Below are positions 16,315 through 25,485 of a DNA stretch of 64,000 nucleotides, in pieces. The translations under genes were made by a program, and so were the position numbers. This stretch comes from Amycolatopsis sp. GM8. GTDB taxonomy: Bacteria; Actinomycetota; Actinomycetes; Mycobacteriales; Pseudonocardiaceae. The stretch spans positions 370,936-434,935 of the forward strand of contig NZ_JAJKFK010000004.1 of assembly GCF_021653975.1 (NCBI RefSeq), written 5' to 3'. The notes below the pieces were generated by a model. It ran no database searches. It worked only from the letters and a program-made list of their open reading frames with translations, and was not told the origin of the DNA. Within the stretch, counting starts at the first letter, position 1. Every line of letters begins with the position of its first letter.

Positions 16315-16977
16315 TCACGCCGCCGACAGCACCCCGTCGGCCAGCCGCACCCGGCGGTCGGCGATGGCGTGCACGGCGTTGTCGTGGGTGGCGATGACGA
16401 CCGCCGCGCCTTCATCGGCACACCGTCGCAGCAGCCGCAGCACCGCGGGCGTGCTGCCGGCGTCGAGATGCGCGGTGGGCTCGTCGGTGAGCAGGACCTT
16501 CGGCCGCCCGCTGACCGCGCGGGCGAGCGCGACCCGTTGCTGCTGCCCGAAAGACACCTCCGACGGGTAACGGTCGGCGAGCTGCCCGACGCCGAGATCT
16601 TCGAGCAGCTCACCCACGCGCTCCTCGACCACGCCGGCGAGGTTTCCACCCGGCCGCAGTCGCAACGGCAGTGCCACGTTCTCGGCCACGGTCAGCTCGT
16701 GCGCGAGCCCGAGCGCCTGCGGCAGCACCGCGCACGTGTGCCACGGCGGGGCGCCGTCGATCGGTTCCCCGGCCAGCAGCACCCGGCCCGAGTCAGGGGA
16801 GTCGAAACCGCCGAGCAGCGCCAGCAACGCGTTCTTGCCGGAGCCGGACCGGCCGGACACGGTGACCAGCTCGCCGGCTTCGACGGACAGTTCGAGACCG
16901 CGCAGGACCTCGACGTCGCCGCTGGGATGGCTGAACCGGCGCCGCAGGTCGGCGGCGTGCACGGCGGGCCCGCTCAT
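16315..16977 (-). CDS. ABC transporter ATPase (MacB type) with deviant Walker A
   Basis: About 220 residues, LolD/MacB-type ATPase. Walker A reads GRSGSGKN, with Asn where Ser/Thr normally coordinates Mg; the signature reads SFGQQQ rather than LSGGQ; Walker B (VLLTDEPTAHLD) and the H-loop (VIATHD) are normal. This suggests that one of the two ATP sites of the heterodimer may be weak. The ATG at 16977 overlaps the stop of the second ATPase gene (16974). Third gene of the exporter operon, with no obvious terminator. Confidence 0.9.
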   Translation of the reverse strand: MSGPAVHAADLRRRFSHPSGDVEVLRGLELSVEAGELVTVSGRSGSGKNALLALLGGFDSPDSGRVLLAGEPIDGAPPWHTCAVLPQALGLAHELTVAENVALPLRLRPGGNLAGVVEERVGELLEDLGVGQLADRYPSEVSFGQQQRVALARAVSGRPKVLLTDEPTAHLDAGSTPAVLRLLRRCADEGAAVVIATHDNAVHAIADRRVRLADGVLSAA

Positions 16978-17645
16978 GCGAATTCCTCCAGTCGTCCGTC
17001 ACGCAGGCGCGCGATCCGGGTGCCCAGGTCGATGAGCCGCTCGTCGTGGGACGCGACGAGCACGGCGAAGTCCTGCCCGGCCAAGGAACGCAGGGTGTCC
17101 AGGACGAGGTCGGCGGAGGCCTCGTCCAGCTGGGACGTCGGTTCGTCGGCGAGGATCACCGACGAACCCCGCGCGAGCGCGCACCCGAACGCCAGCCGCT
17201 GCTGCTGCCCGCCGGACAGCGCCGAAATGTGCCACGACCCGGTGCCGCCGAGTCCCATCCGGTCCAGGATGTCCTCCGGTTCGCAGCGACGGCGTGCCGA
17301 CTGGGCCGCCGCGCGCAAGTTGTCCGCGACGGTCAGGTAGTCCAGCAGGTTCTCCGGCGGGTTCTGGAACACCAGCCCCAGCTGGTCACGGCGCAGCTTC
17401 CGGCGCGCCGAATGCGTGAGCGCGCCGGTATCGGTGCCCTCGAACCGCAGCGTGCCGCGGGCGGGCCGGTCGAACAGGCCGAGCACCCGCAGCAGCGTCG
17501 ACTTGCCCGAGCCGGACGGCCCGGCGAACACGGTGATACCCGAGCGCGGTACGTCGATGCTCACGTCGTGCAGACCGGTGACCGTACCGGCGGGGGTCCG
17601 GTAGTCCACGCCGATCCGGCTCAGCCGGTAGACGGGCTCAGCCAC
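16974..17645 (-). CDS. ABC transporter ATPase (MacB/LolD type), canonical
   Basis: About 223 residues with a complete set of motifs: Walker A GPSGSGKST, Q-loop VFQNPPENLL, signature LSGGQQQR, Walker B VILADEPTSQLD and H-loop ASHD. It overlaps the permease gene by 8 bp upstream and the second ATPase by 4 bp downstream, so all three are one translationally coupled operon. Likely forms a heterodimer with the deviant ATPase to drive the FtsX-type permease. Confidence 0.93.
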   Translation of the reverse strand: MAEPVYRLSRIGVDYRTPAGTVTGLHDVSIDVPRSGITVFAGPSGSGKSTLLRVLGLFDRPARGTLRFEGTDTGALTHSARRKLRRDQLGLVFQNPPENLLDYLTVADNLRAAAQSARRRCEPEDILDRMGLGGTGSWHISALSGGQQQRLAFGCALARGSSVILADEPTSQLDEASADLVLDTLRSLAGQDFAVLVASHDERLIDLGTRIARLRDGRLEEFA

Positions 17646-20214
17646 GCAGCAGCTCCGCGGTCCGGGCGGTGCGCACCGAGCGCACCGCGATCCAGCCCGC
17701 CAGCAGCACCACCAGGATCCCGGTGACGACGACGGCGAGCACGAACGTCGTCTGGTCCGGCAGTGCCGAGCTCGGCGCGAGCCAGCGCGCGGGGTCGAAC
17801 CGTGGCACGGCCAGGCTCGCGACGGTGATCCCGCAGCCGGCCCCGGCGAGCGCCGCGAGTCCCGCGAGGGCGCCGAGTTCGATGAGGTGGCTGCCGAACA
17901 GGGCGCGCACCCCCAGGCCCATCCGCAGCACGAGCGCCCCGGCGAGCGCGTTCTGCCGCCGCCGGACCTCGACGGCCACGAGCAGCGCCAGCACCGCGAC
18001 CACCGCGAGTACCCCGCCGAGCAGGCTCACGAACGAGAACGTCCACTCCACGACGTAGAACGGCAGGGCGTCGAGCGCGCCGTCCTTGCCGGCGCGGTCG
18101 ATCTGGACCAGCCCGGCCGCCGACATCGCCGCGACCACCTGGTCCAGCGGTGCCCGCGACAGCAGTGTCCACTGTGGAATGGCCGCGAGCTGTGCCGGGC
18201 TGAGCGCGGTGCGCGACACGACGTAGCCGGGAGCGTTGCCCAGTAAGGGAAACCAGGGCAGGTCGGCGACGGTGACCGCCGGCGGCAGGCCGCCGGGCAG
18301 GTTCGCCGGCTGGTCGGGCCGGTGCCCGACCCGGATCGCCGGCAGCCCGCCGGTGACCGGATTTCCCAGCTGTGGCAGCAGGTCCGTGACCTGTTCCCGG
18401 AGCGATCCGAGGTACGCGTCGCGGGCGAAGGTCGCCGGATCCACCACGAGCACGATGCTGCCGGTGCCGCTGGTGCGTCCGGCGACGGTGCTGTCCGCGG
18501 CGATCGGGGCGGGGAGCGGGGTGCGGCCCAGTCCCACCGCGGTCTCGACGTCGACCCGGCTCGCCCCGCCGACGAGGATGCCGGTCTTGGTGTCGAGCGC
18601 GGTGCGCTGACCGCCGGCGATACCGTTGCCCGCGGCGATCGTGCCGATCGCCAGCACGCCGATCACGAGTACCCCGGTGACCGGGGAGCGGGCCACGGCG
18701 AGCCGCCGGATCGCCAGTTGCAGCGGCGGTTTCGACCACAGCCGCACCCGGTGCGACGCGCGCAGCAGCAGCCAGACCACGCGCGCGCCGACGAGACCGA
18801 CGGTCAGCACCACGAACACCGGGTAGGTCAGGGCGAGCGGGTTGACCTGCGGCAGCGGGGCGCCCGAGCGGGACGACGCGCCGTATCCGGCCAGCTGCGT
18901 CCAGCCGAGGACGGCGATGCCCGCGGTCACCAGCTCCCACGGGAACAGCGCGAGCAGCCGCCCGCGCCGCCGCGGCAGCCGGCCCACCTGGAACTCGCGA
19001 TGCGCCCGCGCCGCGGCCACGATCGCGAGCAGTGCCAGCGACAGCAGCAGCACTCCGGCGGCGATCCCGGCCGCGGCGAGCTGCGAGCCGAGCCCCACCT
19101 CGCCGGGTGGCGCGTACAGCCGCTGGGACAACCGGGCGGCCACGATGCCGAGCACACCGCCGGCGAGCACCGGCAGGCCCAGTTCGGCGACCGCGAGACC
19201 GCCCAGTGCCGGGGGTCCGGCGCCGCGCGCGGCGAGCAGGCGGAGCTGGGGACGGCGCCGCTGGTACCACTGGAGCGCGACGACGGCGACCCCGCCACAG
19301 CCGACCAGCACGCTGATCGCGGCCAGCGGCAGGATCGAGACGAGCACATTGGACTGTGCCTGCTCCGCGAGCTGGGCCGAGCGTTCGAACGGGGTCTGCG
19401 CCGCGACGCTGCCGCCGAGTCCCTGCCGCGCAAGGTCCGCTTCCACGGCCGTGATCAGCTCGCGTGACCGGTCGAGGTCGGCGCGCGCCTGCTGTGGGGT
19501 GCGCGGCGGGTCGAGGTAGAAGGACATGGTGAAGTTCGTCAGCGACGGCAGCCGGATCGCGGTGGCGAGGTCGGTGAAGGTCTTCTGGTCGCTGGCGAAC
19601 GCGATCGTGCTGAGCGGGTCGTTGGCGAAGGTGTAGACGGTCGCGTCGTGCTGCTGGGAGCACCACCAGCGGGGCGGCGGCACGGACAGCGCGTGGTAGA
19701 CGCCGGCGACCGGCGGCAGCCGCCCGCCCGCCACCGCGTCGCCGGGCTTCACCGGGCTGAACCGGGTCAGGTCGTCGCCCACCCACAGGCCTGGGCCGGT
19801 GCCGCGCTGTACCTGCTGGAGGTGGTCGATCCCGCCGTCGCGGTAGCCGATGGTGAACTTGCGCCGCGCGGCCGGGCCGATGTCGGCGTACGCCACGCCG
19901 GTGTACATCGCCGCGACCGGCTGCGGGAATCCGTGTGCCGCGGCCTGCCGCCGGACCGTGTCGATCACCGTGGGTGCCTTGTCCGTGGCGAGACCGGCGC
20001 GGGAGAACACCGGGCCGTACCAGTCCGGGCAGGCGGTCGCGGCCTGGTAGTCCGTGGCGGCGCCGCCCGCGGCGGAGGCGATCAGCACGGCCGAGGTCGC
20101 GAGGAAGCACGAGAGGAGCGCGGTCACCCCGGCGATGACCATGGTGAGCTTGCTCGACAGCGCGGCGAGAGGCGCCCGCGCCCATGGCAAGGAGATCCCC
20201 CTCGGCTCTCGCAT
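17638..20214 (-). CDS. FtsX/MacB-type ABC permease
   Basis: About 858 residues. An N-terminal hydrophobic helix precedes a large extracytoplasmic region with several cysteines (TACPDWYG, WWCSQQ), then a first FtsX helix bundle (about residues 290-420), further helices, a second extracytoplasmic region and a C-terminal bundle (from about 720) ending WIAVRSVRTARTAELLRG. Single-chain two-bundle permeases of this kind usually act as mechanotransmitters or lipoprotein/peptide exporters in Gram-positive bacteria. The ATG at 20214 lies 8 nt after TAGCGT (minus strand 20228-20223). Substrate unknown. Confidence 0.9.
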   Translation of the reverse strand: MREPRGISLPWARAPLAALSSKLTMVIAGVTALLSCFLATSAVLIASAAGGAATDYQAATACPDWYGPVFSRAGLATDKAPTVIDTVRRQAAAHGFPQPVAAMYTGVAYADIGPAARRKFTIGYRDGGIDHLQQVQRGTGPGLWVGDDLTRFSPVKPGDAVAGGRLPPVAGVYHALSVPPPRWWCSQQHDATVYTFANDPLSTIAFASDQKTFTDLATAIRLPSLTNFTMSFYLDPPRTPQQARADLDRSRELITAVEADLARQGLGGSVAAQTPFERSAQLAEQAQSNVLVSILPLAAISVLVGCGGVAVVALQWYQRRRPQLRLLAARGAGPPALGGLAVAELGLPVLAGGVLGIVAARLSQRLYAPPGEVGLGSQLAAAGIAAGVLLLSLALLAIVAAARAHREFQVGRLPRRRGRLLALFPWELVTAGIAVLGWTQLAGYGASSRSGAPLPQVNPLALTYPVFVVLTVGLVGARVVWLLLRASHRVRLWSKPPLQLAIRRLAVARSPVTGVLVIGVLAIGTIAAGNGIAGGQRTALDTKTGILVGGASRVDVETAVGLGRTPLPAPIAADSTVAGRTSGTGSIVLVVDPATFARDAYLGSLREQVTDLLPQLGNPVTGGLPAIRVGHRPDQPANLPGGLPPAVTVADLPWFPLLGNAPGYVVSRTALSPAQLAAIPQWTLLSRAPLDQVVAAMSAAGLVQIDRAGKDGALDALPFYVVEWTFSFVSLLGGVLAVVAVLALLVAVEVRRRQNALAGALVLRMGLGVRALFGSHLIELGALAGLAALAGAGCGITVASLAVPRFDPARWLAPSSALPDQTTFVLAVVVTGILVVLLAGWIAVRSVRTARTAELLRG

Positions 20215-20331
20215 GAGCTGGCACGCTACCCGGGAAGTGTTTCCCTACGGTGACTTTTCGCGTGTTTGCCGGTCCGCGCCGGGGGAACCCGCCGGTGGGA
20301 GTGTGAGTGCGACTGGGAAGGGACACGGGGT

Positions 20332-20787
20332 ATGTCCGCCGAGGCCATCCAGATCACCGAGTTCACCGACGTCACGGGGATCACCGAAACCGCCAAGACC
20401 ACAGAGACGGCTGAAACCGCTGAAACGACTGAGCTTCTGCTCAACACGCGGACCGCGCTCTGCCGGTTCTGCGACCGGCCCGGCGCCGAGGGCCTGCATC
20501 GCGCGCCGGGGCCGTTCGGTCCGATCTGCCCGGACTGTCTCGACGCGGGCCGGGAGCTGTGCCGGGACGGACGGGAACGCGTCCTCGGGGTGAACCTCGC
20601 CCGGCTGGTCACCGCGCCCGGCATCCGCTGTGAGTTCTGCGACCGGGACGAGCGCCACGCGCTCCTGTGGCATGCCCGGCCGTTGCCGCGAATGCGCCGC
20701 CTGCCGGGCGAATCCGTGATCTGCGCCGACTGCCTCGCCCGCGGCGCGCAACTGCTCGCCCGCGTTTCCGCCCTGTGCGGCGGCTGA
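20332..20787 (+). CDS. Small protein with two ClpX-like C4 zinc fingers
   Basis: About 151 residues. A Thr/Glu/Ala-rich low-complexity N-terminus (about residues 10-38, repeated T-E-T-A units) is followed by two copies of a four-cysteine module: CRFCDRPG...ICPDCLDAG and CEFCDRDE...ICADCLARG. The C-x2-C, then about 20-30 residues, then ICxxCL layout matches the ClpX zinc-binding domain and related actinobacterial zinc fingers. No ATPase is attached, so it may be an adaptor or nucleic-acid binder; this is inference. The ATG at 20332 has GGGAAGGGA upstream. Confidence 0.7.
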   Translation: MSAEAIQITEFTDVTGITETAKTTETAETAETTELLLNTRTALCRFCDRPGAEGLHRAPGPFGPICPDCLDAGRELCRDGRERVLGVNLARLVTAPGIRCEFCDRDERHALLWHARPLPRMRRLPGESVICADCLARGAQLLARVSALCGG

Positions 20788-20848
20788 AATTCTGTAAGGT
20801 CGGCAGCGAACTTAACACCCATCACACTCCACTCCCGAGGGAGGGCGC

Positions 20849-21790
20849 ATGGTGTCGGCGAGCGGCACCTGGCTGTTACTCGCGGTGCCGGCCGCGCTGG
20901 TCGGTGCGGCGTGCATGGGGCTCGCGAGCGCAGCGCAGGCCCGCGCGACCAAAGAGGTGGCGGTCAGCCGGATCCTGGACCCCGGTCTGCTGCGCGGGCT
21001 CGCGCACCGGCCGCTGTGGCTGATCGGCATGGTCGCCACCTGCGCGGGGCTCGCCCTGCAGCTGGTCTCGCTGGCGTTCGCCCCGCTGCTGGTGGTGCAG
21101 CCGCTGCTGATCACCTCGCTGATGTTCGCGAACGTCATCTCCTCGCGGCTCGAGCGCCGCCCGCTCGACCGCGTCATGGTCACCGGTTCGCTGATCTGCG
21201 TCGCCGGGCTGGCCGCGTTCCTCCTGGTCGCCCAGCCGAGCGGGGACGCCACGGGTTTCTCGCCGGCGACCCATCCGCTGCCGCTGGCGTTCGTGCTCGC
21301 GACGCTGACCATCGTGGCGCTGGTGGTGGCCGTGCTGTTCCACGGTTCCGTGCGGGTGCTGGGCCTCGCCGTCGCGACCGGCGTGCTGTACGGCGTGACC
21401 GCGGGCCTGATGAAAGCGGTCGCCGGGGAGGCCCGCGAAGGCATCACCCAGCCGTTCACGCACTGGACCCTGTACCTGGTGTGCATCATCGGGCCGCTGG
21501 GTTTCCTGCTCAGCCAGAACACCTTCCAGCAGGGCCGGTTCCTCACCCCGGCGCTGGCCGTGATGACCGTGCTCGACCCGCTCGTCGGGGTCGCCATCGG
21601 GGTGTGGTGGCTGGGGGAGACCGCCAACAGCACGATCCCGGCGCTCGCCGGCGAGGCGATGGCGGGCGCGGTGATCCTGGTGGGCATCATGCTGCTGGCG
21701 AGCCGCGCGGAACATCTCACCCGCGACCAGACGGCTACGGGCAAGGACGCCCCGCTGGACGCTTCGGAAGCTTCGGAAGGGACCGCATGA
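20849..21790 (+). CDS. DMT-superfamily membrane transporter
   Basis: About 313 residues with nine to ten hydrophobic helices and little else: WLLLAVPAALVGAACMGLASAAQ opens the protein, and later segments include LVVQPLLITSLMFANVIS and AVMTVLDPLVGVAIGVWWLGE, the latter typical of EamA/NIPA-like DMT transporters. The ATG at 20849 follows GAGGGAGGG. Its stop overlaps the start of the glycosyltransferase gene (ATGA at 21787). The coupling suggests a link to lipid or envelope glycosylation, but the transported substrate is unknown. Confidence 0.85.
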   Translation: MVSASGTWLLLAVPAALVGAACMGLASAAQARATKEVAVSRILDPGLLRGLAHRPLWLIGMVATCAGLALQLVSLAFAPLLVVQPLLITSLMFANVISSRLERRPLDRVMVTGSLICVAGLAAFLLVAQPSGDATGFSPATHPLPLAFVLATLTIVALVVAVLFHGSVRVLGLAVATGVLYGVTAGLMKAVAGEAREGITQPFTHWTLYLVCIIGPLGFLLSQNTFQQGRFLTPALAVMTVLDPLVGVAIGVWWLGETANSTIPALAGEAMAGAVILVGIMLLASRAEHLTRDQTATGKDAPLDASEASEGTA

Positions 21791-22926
21791 AGAAGGTGCT
21801 GGTCGTCTCGGCGGCCATGGGTGAGGGACACAACGCGACCGGCCGCGCACTGGAGGACGCGGTCGGGCGGCTGTGGCCCGGGGCGAATGTCGGCTGGCTC
21901 GACACGCTCGACGTGATGGGTTTTGGCATCGGCCCGCTGTTCCGCTGGATCTACATCTCTAATGTGCAGCGCACGCCGTGGCTGTACGAGTTCTTCTATA
22001 ACGCGCTCTGGAAGTACCGGTGGTTCGCCACCGCTTCGAAGCGGTTCGTCGCCGTGTGGGTCGGTTTGCTGCTGGGTCGCAAGGTCCGCGAGTTCGCGCC
22101 GGACCTGGTGCTGTCCACGTACCCGCTCGGCTCGGCCGGGCTGGAATGGCTGCGCCGTCACCATCGTCTGGACGCGCCCACCGGGGCGTGGGTCTCGGAC
22201 TTCGCGCCGCATCCGTTCTGGGTCTACGCCGGCCTGGACCTGAACCTCGTGATGCATGAGAAAGCCGTGACACCGGCACTGAAATGCGTGCCCGAGGCGA
22301 AGGTCGCGGTATCCGCGCCGCCGGTCCGCACCACCTTCCGGCCCGGTGACCGGCTGACCGCCCGCCAGCACCTCGGCCTGCCGCTGGAGTCGTTCGTGGC
22401 GCTCGTGTCGTGCGGCTCACTGGGTTTCGGCAGTGTCGAGGACGCCGCGCGAGAACTGCTGAGCGCGCATCCCGACGTCGCGCCCGTGGTGGTGTGCGGC
22501 CGCAACGAGCAGCTGAAACGGCGGCTGCAACCCCTCGCCGACGCCGACCCACGACTGCGGGTCCTCGGCTGGACCGACGAGATGGCCGCCTACACCATCG
22601 CCTCCGACGTCGTGGTCACCAACGCGGGCGGCGCCACCGGCCTGGAGGCGCTCGCGTGCGGCCGCCCGGTCCTGATGCACCGGCCGATCGCCGCGCACGG
22701 CCGCGCGAACGCGCGGCTGATGGCCGAGGCCGGGCTCGCGATCGTGTGCGAGACCGACGGCGAGCTGGGTGACGCGGTGCGTGGGCTCATCGCGAAACCC
22801 GAACGCTGGAAGGCGATGGCCGAAGCGGCGACGCGCCACTGCGACAGCACCGGCGCCCTCGAGGACGGGTTGCGCTCGCTCGCCGGCTTGAGTCCGGCCG
22901 CGCCCGAAGGGAGTGCGGCGCGCTGA
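21787..22926 (+). CDS. Glycosyltransferase, GT28/MGDG-synthase-like
   Basis: About 379 residues. The N-terminus (VVSAAMGEGHNATGRALEDA) is the diagnostic start of the MGDG synthase/processive diacylglycerol glucosyltransferase family, and the C-terminal nucleotide-sugar domain shows SDVVVTNAGGATGLEALACG (GGxTxxE). It is likely a membrane-associated enzyme adding hexose to a lipid acceptor. It starts in the stop codon of the DMT transporter gene, so both are made together. The exact lipid and sugar are not identifiable. Confidence 0.88.
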   Translation: MKKVLVVSAAMGEGHNATGRALEDAVGRLWPGANVGWLDTLDVMGFGIGPLFRWIYISNVQRTPWLYEFFYNALWKYRWFATASKRFVAVWVGLLLGRKVREFAPDLVLSTYPLGSAGLEWLRRHHRLDAPTGAWVSDFAPHPFWVYAGLDLNLVMHEKAVTPALKCVPEAKVAVSAPPVRTTFRPGDRLTARQHLGLPLESFVALVSCGSLGFGSVEDAARELLSAHPDVAPVVVCGRNEQLKRRLQPLADADPRLRVLGWTDEMAAYTIASDVVVTNAGGATGLEALACGRPVLMHRPIAAHGRANARLMAEAGLAIVCETDGELGDAVRGLIAKPERWKAMAEAATRHCDSTGALEDGLRSLAGLSPAAPEGSAAR

Positions 22927-22972
22927 GCGCCGCCCGGCGCGGGAAGCCCGCCGATTCCCTAGGCTGAACGAC

Positions 22973-24706
22973 ATGCCCAGGGCGAACGACCAGGTCGAGG
23001 CGCTGCTGCGGGAGTACGCCGACCTCCTCGCGATCACCGGCGGCGACGCCTTCAAGGCGCGCGCCTACGAGAAGGCCGCCCGCGCGGTTGCCGGCCACCA
23101 CGAGGACATCTCGGCCGTCGACCCGAAGCGGCTGCGCGCGATCCCCGGTATCGGCCGCTCGATCGCCGACAAGATCGCCGAGTACCTCGAACACGGCAGG
23201 ATCGCCGTCATCGACGAGTCCCGCGCGCGCATCCCGGCCGGTGTCCGCGAGCTGATCGAGATCCCGACGCTCGGCCCGAAGAAAGCCCTGCTGCTGTACC
23301 AGGAGCTGGGCATCTCCTCGATCGACCAGCTCGTCGACGCCATCGGGCAGGAGAAACTGAACGGGCTCAAGGGATTCGGGCCGAAGACCGCGGAGAACAT
23401 CCTGCACGGCGTGGACCTGCTGCGGCAGTCCGGCGGCCGGGTACTGATCGACGTCGCGATGGACCTGGCCGAGGAGATCGTCACCCGTCTGTCCACAGTG
23501 GATGGTTGCGAACGGTGCGCCTGCGCGGGATCGCTGCGCCGCTTCCGCGAGACGATCGGGGACGTCGACGTGCTCGTCGCCGCCGAGGACTCCGCACCGA
23601 TCATGGCGGCCTTCCGCGAGCTGGACCTGGTCGACGAGGTCATTGTGAGCGGCGAGAAGAAGACCTCCATCCGCACCGCCAAGGGACTGCAGGTCGACCT
23701 GCGGGTGGTGCCGCTGGAGTCGTGGGGTGCGGCGCTGCAGTACTTCACCGGTTCGCAGGCACACAACATCCGTACCCGCGAAATCGCCGTGCACGCCAAG
23801 CTGAAGCTGTCCGAGTACGGCCTGTTCGATGTCGAATCCGGCGAGCTGATCGTGTCCCGCACCGAGGAAGAGGTCTACGAGCGGCTCGGGCTGCCGTGGA
23901 TCCCGCCGCCGCTGCGCGAGGACCGCGGCGAGATCGAGGCCGCGCTCCGCGGCGAACTGCCGGATCTGGTGCGGCAGCAGGACTTGCGCGGTGACCTGCA
24001 CACCCACACGAACCTCACCGACGGGATCGCGTCGCTGGAGGAGATGCTGCAGACCGCGGCCGCCCGCGGCTACAGCTACTACGCGATCACCGACCACGCC
24101 CCGGATCTGGTTATCCAGCGGATGACCGACGAGAAGATGCTCGCCCAGCGGGAACGGGTGCGCGAACTGGACCGCCAGTACCGCGGCATGCGGTTGTTGC
24201 ACGGCACCGAGCTGAACATCGACCCGGACGGCAACGTGGACTGGCCGGCCGAGTTCCTCGCCGGCTTCGACATGTGTGTCGCGTCGGTGCATTCGGCGTT
24301 CACCCAGTCCCGCGCGGACACCACCCGCCGGCTCGTCCGCGCCTGCGAGAACCCGCACGTCAACATCCTCGGCCACCTCACCGGGCGCCAGATCGGGCAC
24401 CGCGCGCCGATCGACGCCGACTTCGACGAGGTGTTCCGGGCCTGCGCCCGCACCGGCACCGCGCTGGAGGTCAACTCGTTCCCCGACCGGCTCGACGTGC
24501 GCGACGAGCACATCCTGCACGCCAAGCGGTACGGGGTGAAGTTCTCGATCGACAGCGACGCGCACTCGACGCGCGACCTGGCGCAGATCCGTTACGGCGT
24601 CGGCACGGCGCAGCGCGGCTGGCTCACCGCGGACGACGTGATCAACACCTGGCCGCTCACCCGGCTGAAGAAGTTCCTGCGGAAGCCCAGTGCGCGGGAC
24701 GCGTGA
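22973..24706 (+). CDS. polX: PolX-type DNA polymerase/3'-5' exonuclease with PHP domain
   Basis: About 577 residues, the standard PolX size. N-terminal HhH motifs are seen (IPGIGRSIADKIAEYL, IPTLGPKKALLLYQELG, LKGFGPKTAENIL). The family-X polymerase palm follows with AGSLRRFRETIGDVDVLVA (GS motif plus metal-binding Asp pair). The C-terminal PHP nuclease domain begins DLHTHTNLTDG and contains ITDHAPD and SDAHST. It would fill gaps in base-excision repair and could serve nonhomologous repair. The ATG at 22973 is 7 nt after TAGGCT (22960-22965). Its 3' end overlaps the convergent pentapeptide gene by 50 bp. Confidence 0.94.
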   Translation: MPRANDQVEALLREYADLLAITGGDAFKARAYEKAARAVAGHHEDISAVDPKRLRAIPGIGRSIADKIAEYLEHGRIAVIDESRARIPAGVRELIEIPTLGPKKALLLYQELGISSIDQLVDAIGQEKLNGLKGFGPKTAENILHGVDLLRQSGGRVLIDVAMDLAEEIVTRLSTVDGCERCACAGSLRRFRETIGDVDVLVAAEDSAPIMAAFRELDLVDEVIVSGEKKTSIRTAKGLQVDLRVVPLESWGAALQYFTGSQAHNIRTREIAVHAKLKLSEYGLFDVESGELIVSRTEEEVYERLGLPWIPPPLREDRGEIEAALRGELPDLVRQQDLRGDLHTHTNLTDGIASLEEMLQTAAARGYSYYAITDHAPDLVIQRMTDEKMLAQRERVRELDRQYRGMRLLHGTELNIDPDGNVDWPAEFLAGFDMCVASVHSAFTQSRADTTRRLVRACENPHVNILGHLTGRQIGHRAPIDADFDEVFRACARTGTALEVNSFPDRLDVRDEHILHAKRYGVKFSIDSDAHSTRDLAQIRYGVGTAQRGWLTADDVINTWPLTRLKKFLRKPSARDA

Positions 24707-25472
24707 GCGGGGGAGACAGCCGGGTCGCCGCGTCCCCGTTGGCCGCGGTGATCTGGGACTGGGTAAGGAAAAGACTCCCGGTGAGGTCCGCCCCGCGCAG
24801 GTCGGCACCCCGGAAGTCGGCGCCGATGACGTCCGCGTCCCGCAGATCGGCGTTCCGCAGGTCCGCGCCGATGAGGTAGGCACCGCGCAACGACGCGCCG
24901 CGCAGCCGGGCACCGGCGAGCTTGGCCCCGATGAGATCGGCGCCGCGGTGGTTCTGCTGCCCCGGGACGCGCGCCCTGGCCAGCTCACTCGCCCGCAGCA
25001 GCAACTCGTTGACCTCCCGCCGCAGGTCCTCGACGTCCACCGTCAGCAGGTCGTCCGGGCCTTGCGCGGTCAGGGTTTCGATATCATCGGCGGCGTACCG
25101 CAGCTCGGCCCGGATCGGCTCCGCTGCCGGCAACGCGAGCGCGTCGGTCAGGTAGCGGAGCAGCTCGTGCAGCGCACGCATGACCGGGAACACCGCGAAC
25201 ATCCGCCGGGCGGTTTCCGGATCCTGGCGCCAATCCCGCCCGCCGAAGGTGACCTGCGAGACCTGCTGCCCCGCGCCGAAACAGTCGAACACCGTGCACC
25301 CGGCGAAACCCCGCTCACGCAGCCGGCTGTGGATCCCGCACCGGAAGTCCTGCCGGAGGTTCACGCACGGTGTGCCCGCGGGCTTGTCGAGCGCGAAATC
25401 GGCGGACGCCGCGAACGGCAGGGCCACGCAGCACAGCCCGAAACAGGACGCGCAGTCGGGGGACAGGGACAT
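24657..25472 (-). CDS. Cysteine-rich pentapeptide-repeat protein
   Basis: About 271 residues. The N-terminal third has a conserved-looking cysteine set (CASCFGLCC, GTPCVNL, FRCGIH, GCTVFDCFG), suggesting a metal or Fe-S site. The C-terminal part, about residues 170-240, is a right-handed beta-helix of pentapeptide repeats (ADLIGAKLAGARLRGASLRG and on, consensus A-D/N-L-x-x). The ATG at 25472 has AGAGGAT just upstream and begins 13 bp after the monooxygenase gene ends, so it is probably in that operon. Some pentapeptide proteins mimic DNA and bind gyrase; here the Cys-rich domain makes that only one possibility. Confidence 0.82.
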   Translation of the reverse strand: MSLSPDCASCFGLCCVALPFAASADFALDKPAGTPCVNLRQDFRCGIHSRLRERGFAGCTVFDCFGAGQQVSQVTFGGRDWRQDPETARRMFAVFPVMRALHELLRYLTDALALPAAEPIRAELRYAADDIETLTAQGPDDLLTVDVEDLRREVNELLLRASELARARVPGQQNHRGADLIGAKLAGARLRGASLRGAYLIGADLRNADLRDADVIGADFRGADLRGADLTGSLFLTQSQITAANGDAATRLSPPLTRPAHWASAGTSSAG

Positions 25473-25485
25473 GATCCTCTTCTTC

